Source: Flavobacterium nitrogenifigens
GTDB lineage: Bacteria > Bacteroidota > Bacteroidia > Flavobacteriales > Flavobacteriaceae
Direction: 5' to 3'
DNA: 64,000 nucleotides
NCBI RefSeq assembly: GCF_003254565.1
Contig: NZ_QJRI01000178.1
Location: 124,001-188,000, forward strand
Part shown: in pieces, positions 59,992 to 64,000 of the stretch
Layout of the letters: each line of letters starts with the position of its first letter
Numbering within the stretch: the first letter of the stretch is position 1
Made by a program: the position numbers and the translations under genes
Notes under the pieces: model-generated
The model's input: only the letters and a program-made list of their open reading frames with translations
Databases searched by the model: none
What the model was told of the DNA's origin: nothing

Positions 59992-60339
59992 ATGACGAAA
60001 ATTTATAAAAAAAATTCTGTTCAAAAATGGATTACTCTTTCAATAGCATCTATTGCTTTAGTTGCTTTATTCTATACAAATATCTTTGCTAACATATTTT
60101 CACTTATCATTGAAAAAGAGTATTTCATTCCGAAACAATCTTCAATTTTTACTTTTAAAGAAACTATTCAAAATGATGGTTCAAGTGATGTGTGGAGATA
60201 TGGAGAAGACTGTAATAATTACTATTATAATCTGAGTACATTTCATAATGATGTTTTATTTTTTCCGAAAAACAAAACCAAATCTTGCCCAGGATTTAAT
60301 TCTAAAAATGTAACTACTTGGTGCGGAGTAAAAATTTAA
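59992..60339 (+). CDS. Hypothetical membrane-anchored protein
   Basis: A 115-residue protein with one N-terminal helix (about residues 12-40, TLSIASIALVALFYTNIFANIF) and a soluble part of about 75 residues outside. That part has three cysteines (EDCNNYYY, SCPGF, WCGVKI) and many aromatic and Asn residues. A start at 59971 is rejected because it lies in the promoter. No family is recognised. The gene has its own promoter and twin flanking terminators, so it looks like a separate insertion between serA and the DUF937 gene. Confidence 0.65.
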   Translation: MTKIYKKNSVQKWITLSIASIALVALFYTNIFANIFSLIIEKEYFIPKQSSIFTFKETIQNDGSSDVWRYGEDCNNYYYNLSTFHNDVLFFPKNKTKSCPGFNSKNVTTWCGVKI

Positions 60340-60415
60340 TACTAACTCTTATTTAAAATCAAACAAATAACGCTCAACCATCTCATTAAGCTAATTAACT
60401 ATAATTAAATCACTT

Positions 60416-60454
60416 AAAAGGGATTTATTAACACAGTTTAATAAATCCCTTTCT
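60416..60454 (+). terminator. Intrinsic terminator (second of a twin pair)
   Basis: AAAAGG(G)ATTTATTA pairs with TAATAAATCCCTTT and is followed by CTTTTTTT. Stem and tail nearly repeat the serA terminator. Confidence 0.8.
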
Positions 60455-60463
60455 TTTTTTGTT

Positions 60464-60471
60464 TAAATTTG
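60464..60471 (+). promoter_or_regulatory. Bacteroidota -7 promoter motif of the DUF937 gene
   Basis: TAAATTTG lies 25 bases before the ATG at 60497, directly after the terminator's T tract. Confidence 0.5.
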
Positions 60472-60496
60472 ATTTATAATCTAAACCCTAAATATC

Positions 60497-61060
60497 ATGT
60501 TTGAACAATTAACCCAATTAGTACAGCAATACGGAGGCGATGCTGTTGTAAACAATAACGCTGTCCCAAATGAGCATAATGAAGCCGTAATAAGCGAAAC
60601 GAGCAGTTCTATTTTTGAAGGATTAAAAAAGATTGTTTCAGAAGGAAACACAGATCAGATTGCCGGACTATTTAATGGAAATTCTCCAATAGATAGTTCA
60701 AATCCAGTTGTTCAGCAAATTCAACAGCAATTAAGCGGAAATCTTGGCGAAAAATTCGGTTTGAGCAGTGCCGATTCGAATGGAGTTGCTTCCAATTTGA
60801 TTCCGCAGATTTTAGGCTCTTTAGTCAATAAAGCAAAAGATCCGAACGATAGCAGTTTTCAAATTTCAGATATCATAAATTCTATTTCAGGAAACAGCGG
60901 ACAAGCTTCTGGAATAATGGATACTATTTCTAAATACGGAACGCAATTTGGTCTTGACCAAAACAATGACGGAAAAGTCGATGTTGCAGATGTACTTGTA
61001 GTTACCAAAAGCAAAGGAGGAATTGCAGGTTTTATTGGAAAACTGTTTGGAAGTAAATAG
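60497..61060 (+). CDS. DUF937 family protein with an EF-hand-like loop
   Basis: A 187-residue soluble protein, Gln/Asn/Ser-rich. The DUF937 core (ASNLIPQILGSLVNKAKDP, ISDIINSISGNSGQASG) occupies about residues 65-150. It is followed by DQNNDGKVDVADVL, a loop that fits a single EF-hand or dockerin-like calcium site. The C-terminus GGIAGFIGKLFGSK is a glycine-rich amphipathic tail. Family function is unknown; YidB is a distant relative. It has its own promoter and terminator. Confidence 0.75.
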   Translation: MFEQLTQLVQQYGGDAVVNNNAVPNEHNEAVISETSSSIFEGLKKIVSEGNTDQIAGLFNGNSPIDSSNPVVQQIQQQLSGNLGEKFGLSSADSNGVASNLIPQILGSLVNKAKDPNDSSFQISDIINSISGNSGQASGIMDTISKYGTQFGLDQNNDGKVDVADVLVVTKSKGGIAGFIGKLFGSK

Positions 61061-61062
61061 TT

Positions 61063-61255
61063 AAGATACTAAGCTTCTAAGATACTAAGCTTCTAAGATA
61101 CTAAGTTTTTAAAGCTGTTTGCGAAGCAAACAGCTTTTTACTTTTATGCATACAACCAAAAAGAAAGCTTAGAAGCTTAGCAACTTAGAACCTTCAAAAG
61201 AATGTTAAACCTTTGTTACTTTGAACCTTTACCTCTCTGAACCTTAAAAAATTAT
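61063..61255. repeat. Octamer repeat flanking the DUF937 terminator
   Basis: AAGATACT and AAGCTTCT alternate five times with an exact 8-base step at 61063-61105. The matching inverted words (CTTAGAAGCTTAG) lie at 61170-61195. CTTTGTTA, CTTTGAAC, CTTTACCT words follow to 61250. Confidence 0.85.
61111..61141 (+). terminator. Intrinsic terminator of the DUF937 gene
   Basis: AAAGCTGTTTGC pairs with GCAAACAGCTTT over a 3-base loop, then T's. It is the centre of the octamer element. Confidence 0.8.
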
Positions 61256-61270
61256 CGTAACTTTATGGTT

Positions 61271-61711
61271 ATGAAAAAATGCATTTCCATATTAATTGTT
61301 TTACTTACTATTATTGCTTGCTCTTCTGCTTCTCAGAAAATTGCAAGCACAGATACTGCATCTGGATCAAATAAAAAAATAAGCGATACCGTTAGAATTG
61401 CAAACGATTCACTTGAATACGAAGTTATTATTATCGACAATGGATTCTCTACTTGGCTTGCTTCTCGTGCCTATCCGAGAAACTATTATTCATTGCAATA
61501 TCTTGAAAACAAAAACTACCTATATGTAACAGAATGGAATAATCGTTTTTCACAGCCACAGCGTTACAATCCAAATTTGTATGAAATGTCTATTGATTAC
61601 CGACCTGACATCCATTACGGCTATGAAGTAAATTACTTAATTTACAATTACATGATTTATTTTCAAAATACTTACAAACAAAAGCTTTGGGGTTATGTTC
61701 CATCAAGATAA
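61271..61711 (+). CDS. DUF6146 family lipoprotein
   Basis: A 146-residue protein with a lipoprotein signal (MKKCISILIVLLTIIAC; lipobox IIAC). Its mature part is rich in Tyr and Asn and carries the phrases FSTWLASRAYPRNYYSLQYLENKN and YEVNYLIYNYMIYFQNTYKQKLWGY of the DUF6146 group. The function is unknown. An ATG two codons earlier (61265) is possible, but a TAACTTTA box at 61257-61264 immediately abuts it. The ATG at 61271 is preferred, and the message may be nearly leaderless. Confidence 0.75.
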   Translation: MKKCISILIVLLTIIACSSASQKIASTDTASGSNKKISDTVRIANDSLEYEVIIIDNGFSTWLASRAYPRNYYSLQYLENKNYLYVTEWNNRFSQPQRYNPNLYEMSIDYRPDIHYGYEVNYLIYNYMIYFQNTYKQKLWGYVPSR

Positions 61712-61716
61712 TGTAC

Positions 61717-61724
61717 TATATTTG
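61717..61724 (+). promoter_or_regulatory. Bacteroidota -7 motif of the DUF6787 gene
   Basis: TATATTTG overlaps the left arm of a perfect palindrome (61720-61738) that covers the likely start of transcription. Confidence 0.55.
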
Positions 61725-61738
61725 TAATCATTACAAAT
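61720..61738 (+). promoter_or_regulatory. Perfect 9-1-9 palindromic operator, Fur/Zur-like
   Basis: ATTTGTAAT-C-ATTACAAAT is a perfect inverted repeat around one central base. Its core TTGTAAT-n-ATTACAA has the 7-1-7 layout of Fur-family boxes, close to the Bacillus Zur box TCGTAATnATTACGA. It sits between the -7 box and the ATG at 61743, where a bound repressor would block transcription. Confidence 0.55.
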
Positions 61739-61742
61739 AGCA

Positions 61743-62045
61743 ATGAACAGATTAAAAAAACGCTGGGGAATCACCTCCAATTTACAAGCCGTAATTATAT
61801 TTATCGTTTTTGCCATCACAGGATCGGCATCTGCTTGGCTGTCTAAACCCTTCTGCATTTGGCTAGGAATTACTAAAGAGGATTTTGGTGGCTGGTTTAC
61901 ACTTATCCGACTTATTATCATCTTCCCGATCTATCAAGTTCTATTGGTTGCTATCGGAACTATTTTTGGGCAATTTAAATTCTTTTGGAACTTCGAAAAG
62001 AAAATGCTTAAAAATATGGGACTTGGATTTCTGTTTAAAGATTAA
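61743..62045 (+). CDS. DUF6787 family membrane protein
   Basis: A 100-residue protein with three hydrophobic helices (about residues 16-31, 37-53 and 54-75). The basic start MNRLKKRWGITSNLQ and the end FKFFWNFEKKMLKNMG are characteristic of the DUF6787 group. It is probably in the inner membrane; the function is unknown. Its promoter is covered by a perfect palindrome. Its stop codon overlaps the stop of the gene on the other strand. Confidence 0.7.
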   Translation: MNRLKKRWGITSNLQAVIIFIVFAITGSASAWLSKPFCIWLGITKEDFGGWFTLIRLIIIFPIYQVLLVAIGTIFGQFKFFWNFEKKMLKNMGLGFLFKD

Positions 62046-62338
62046 GCATCAGTTTTCTCTCTTGAGAAAAAATAAGTGTAAATCCATGTCAAAGTAAAAG
62101 ACGGAATCACATCAGTAAACGGAATAATCTCCTCCAGAAAGGTCAAAATTCCAGCGACTTTCCCCACTCTTCCTTTATACATTCTTGCCATAATAATACC
62201 GGCAATTGGCGCCCAGATAACATCCGAAAATTCACCAAGAAGGGGAATCGAGAAAGAAATCATACCAATTCCGTCCAAAACTAATCCGATGATTAATTTT
62301 GACATTCTGTTATCTTCTACAACTTCTAAATCTTGCAT
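62042..62338 (-). CDS. DUF4112-like small membrane protein
   Basis: A 98-residue protein with two or three hydrophobic segments. LVLDGIGMISFSIPLLGEFSDVIWAPIAGIIMARMY and GILTFLEEIIPFTDVIPSFTLTW resemble DUF4112-type proteins. It is probably inner-membrane and of unknown function. It converges on the DUF6787 gene with overlapping stop codons (62042-62045), so there is no room for a terminator between them. Confidence 0.65.
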   Translation of the reverse strand: MQDLEVVEDNRMSKLIIGLVLDGIGMISFSIPLLGEFSDVIWAPIAGIIMARMYKGRVGKVAGILTFLEEIIPFTDVIPSFTLTWIYTYFFSREKTDA

Positions 62339-62449
62339 AACACATTCACTTTTAAGTTAATCGAAATTAAAAATAATTCTTCAAAATAGTTTTACTTATT
62401 TATTAAATTTAATTTCCAACATTCCCATATCAATTTATGTACCGATTTT

Positions 62450-62525
62450 AGAAAAGTCAATCCGCTCTTTTTGGAATTAGGATTTTTACATATTGGAATT
62501 TGATTTTAAGAATTTGATTTTGACC
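62450..62525. repeat. GGAATTT-type words upstream of the ABC ATPase gene
   Basis: CCGCTCTTTTTGGAATTAGG and TTGGAATTTGATTTTAAGAATTTGATT words repeat with a period near 8. They share CTCTTTTTGGAATT with the element at 10367-10438. The divergent gap otherwise holds the promoters. Confidence 0.5.
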
Positions 62526-62561
62526 ATAATCTTCGTTTCTTTGTAAAAACAGTTTCACTAC

Positions 62562-63440
62562 ATGATACACGCAAAAAACATACATAAATTCTACGATAAA
62601 CTTGAAGTTTTAAAAGGAGTTGATTTACATATAAAAAAAGGCGAAATTGTTTCAATCGTAGGTGCTTCGGGCGCTGGCAAAACTACTTTATTGCAGATTT
62701 TAGGAACTCTTGACAAACCAGACCACAACCCAGATTCGTCTCTGACTATTAATGGTAAAAATGTTTTAGAACTCCAAGACATCAAAGGCGAAAACTCAAA
62801 TCAGAAAAAAGCCTTCAAAATCATTACTTGGTTAGGAACTCTTTATTTTGTTTTATTAGCTGTTTTTGTATTGTTTTTTAGAAGTAAAATAGAAAACGAT
62901 ATTTTAGGTTATGGTACTTGGACAATAATACTCACGCCTACTCTTTTGTTACTTTTTTACTACAACCGATATTTCAAAAAGAAAAGCAAGCAAGACAAAG
63001 TTTTATCCGACTTTAGAAACTTAAATCTCGGATTCATTTTTCAATTTCATCAGCTTTTACCTGAGTTTACAGCCTTAGAAAATGTTTGTATTCCAGCTCA
63101 TATTGCAGGCAAAAAAACAGCTGAAACCGAAGAAGAAGCAAAAAAACTCCTTTCTTATCTCGGACTTTCACATAGAATCAACCATAAGCCGAGCGAACTT
63201 TCGGGCGGAGAACAGCAGCGCGTTGCAGTTGCCAGAGCTTTAATCAATAAACCAGATGTCATTTTTGCAGATGAACCTTCAGGAAATCTAGACACTCATT
63301 CTGCCGAAAACTTGCATCAATTATTTTTTCAGCTTCGAGATGAATTCGGGCAGACTTTTGTAATTGTAACCCACAACGAAGAATTGGCCAATATGGCTGA
63401 TAGAAAATTAGTAATGTCCGATGGACAAATTCTTAATTAA
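62562..63440 (+). CDS. lolD: LolD-like ABC transporter ATPase with an internal two-helix membrane insert
   Basis: A 292-residue ATPase, against about 225-230 for LolD. All catalytic motifs are present: Walker A GASGAGKTT (34-42), Q161 in FIFQFHQLLP, signature LSGGEQQ (213-219), Walker B VIFADEP (233-239) and His271. Between strand ELQDIKGE and FRNLNLGF, residues about 77-150, lies an extra segment with two hydrophobic helices (about 86-106 and 118-135) followed by a KKKSKQDK linker. LolD works with LolC/E to release lipoproteins towards the outer membrane; no LolC/E gene is adjacent. The insert might tether the ATPase to the membrane. The next gene starts at its stop (TAATG). Confidence 0.8.
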   Translation: MIHAKNIHKFYDKLEVLKGVDLHIKKGEIVSIVGASGAGKTTLLQILGTLDKPDHNPDSSLTINGKNVLELQDIKGENSNQKKAFKIITWLGTLYFVLLAVFVLFFRSKIENDILGYGTWTIILTPTLLLLFYYNRYFKKKSKQDKVLSDFRNLNLGFIFQFHQLLPEFTALENVCIPAHIAGKKTAETEEEAKKLLSYLGLSHRINHKPSELSGGEQQRVAVARALINKPDVIFADEPSGNLDTHSAENLHQLFFQLRDEFGQTFVIVTHNEELANMADRKLVMSDGQILN

Positions 63441-64000
63441 TGATTCTCATTGCGATAAGCTGGATTTATATTTTATTTACAACCATAAATTTAGGTATTG
63501 GTTTAGACAAAGTACTAAACCTCAATACTAAAAATTTTGTAATTACTTCTATCTTAGGGTTATTTTCAGCAACTATTCTTGCAAGCCTTTGGGCTATTTT
63601 TGGAAGAATTAATATTGAATTTCACATCGTTTTAATACTTCTGAATGTTTTTTTATTGCTAAAATTTCGCAATCAGATTATTAATCTTTACAAGTCGTTT
63701 TTTTTAGAATTACAGCAGCTGCAAAGAAGCTTACAAATCATTTTAACTATTATTTCGGTTCTAATTATTTTACAATGTGCTTCAATTCCTTTTGTAATTG
63801 ATAATGAGTCCTATTATATTCAAACTATAAAATGGCTCAACGAATATGGCTTTGTAAAAGGACTTGCAAATCTCCATTTATTCTATGGCCAGACAAGCGG
63901 TTGGCATATTACTCAAAGTGTTTTTAGCTTTTCTTTCTTATACAAAAATTTTAATGATTTAAGTGGCTTTTGCTTATTATTAGGAAATGTATTTTCTATT
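63440..64000 (+). CDS. LIC_10190-type polytopic membrane protein (3' end cut by window)
   Basis: From the ATG at 63440 the frame stays open to the window end (187 codons). Hydrophobic helices lie at about residues 1-22, 33-54, 60-74 and 97-116. Then comes a loop with DNESYYIQTIKWLNEYGFVKG and LHLFYGQTSGWHI, a phrase I associate with LIC_10190-family membrane proteins, which resemble glycosyltransferase-like integral membrane proteins. It overlaps the ABC ATPase stop by one base, so it may be co-expressed. The C-terminus is not visible. Confidence 0.65.
   Translation, partial: MILIAISWIYILFTTINLGIGLDKVLNLNTKNFVITSILGLFSATILASLWAIFGRINIEFHIVLILLNVFLLLKFRNQIINLYKSFFLELQQLQRSLQIILTIISVLIILQCASIPFVIDNESYYIQTIKWLNEYGFVKGLANLHLFYGQTSGWHITQSVFSFSFLYKNFNDLSGFCLLLGNVFSI

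Noticed and set aside
1..64000. tRNA, rRNA, prophage or insertion sequences
   Set aside because: No tRNA cloverleaf, rRNA segment, transposase, integrase or phage structural gene was recognised by reading; a computed RNA and HMM scan would be needed to be sure.

Overview
The window looks like a chromosomal segment of a Flavobacterium-like member of the Bacteroidota. The evidence is low GC, many lipoproteins with a Cys lipobox, two TonB-dependent receptors, DUF6048/DUF6452/DUF6095/DUF6146/DUF6787-type genes, and the Bacteroidota -7 promoter motif TAnnTTTG in front of several genes. No rRNA, tRNA, CRISPR array, prophage or insertion sequence was recognised. Both ends cut through genes: a NeuD-like acyltransferase on the left and an LIC_10190-type membrane protein on the right.

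Region 1 (1-6.0 kb) is the edge of a surface-glycan or special-acyl biosynthesis cluster. A tight minus-strand operon reads ACP, KAS III, Rieske oxygenase, SDR reductase, second KAS III, NeuD-like acyltransferase, and it faces a DegT-family sugar aminotransferase. Together they could build, oxidise and transfer an unusual acyl group to an amino sugar. Region 2 (6-22 kb) is mostly housekeeping: TsaC-like synthase, cysteine desulfurase, Smr protein, cysE-cysM, aldo/keto reductase, histidine kinase, rlmD with DUF6452/DUF6048, racemase, and RNA and small-molecule methyltransferases. Region 3 (22-32 kb) holds a ZIP transporter, a TonB-type receptor with a membrane AraC regulator, murQ, a toxin-antitoxin pair overlapping a Qnr-like pentapeptide-repeat gene, an AlkC/D-like protein, HxlR and DinB-like genes, and small unknown proteins.

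Region 4 (32-38 kb) has a cNMP/CBS/DUF294 protein with a DEDDh exonuclease, then a PhoX-like lipoprotein and a di-haem peroxidase carrying an imelysin-like front. Region 5 (38.3-40.7 kb) is a scar: an N-terminally cut type VI secretion TssF gene lies head to head with the C-terminal third of a ClpV/ClpB-like AAA+ gene, with a few bases between them. The rest of the secretion locus is absent. Region 6 (40.8-52 kb) has parE-parC, pncB, a transglutaminase/FMN-reductase pair, YihY, a DUF2459 protein and ychF. Region 7 (52-64 kb) has a large TonB receptor, a surface-exported unknown, ferredoxin divergent from acyl-CoA reductase-serC-serA, several DUF genes, and a LolD-like ABC ATPase carrying an internal two-helix membrane insert.

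Many intergenic gaps hold degenerate tandem words with a strict 8-bp period, usually arranged as inverted arms around a hairpin. Several vocabularies share the same period (CTAAG-type, GCAAAGG-type, GTTTAATC-type and others). This is the most widespread non-genic structure in the window. Starts were chosen by eye from family N-termini, signal peptides and spacing, and all functional names are by motif recognition without database search.
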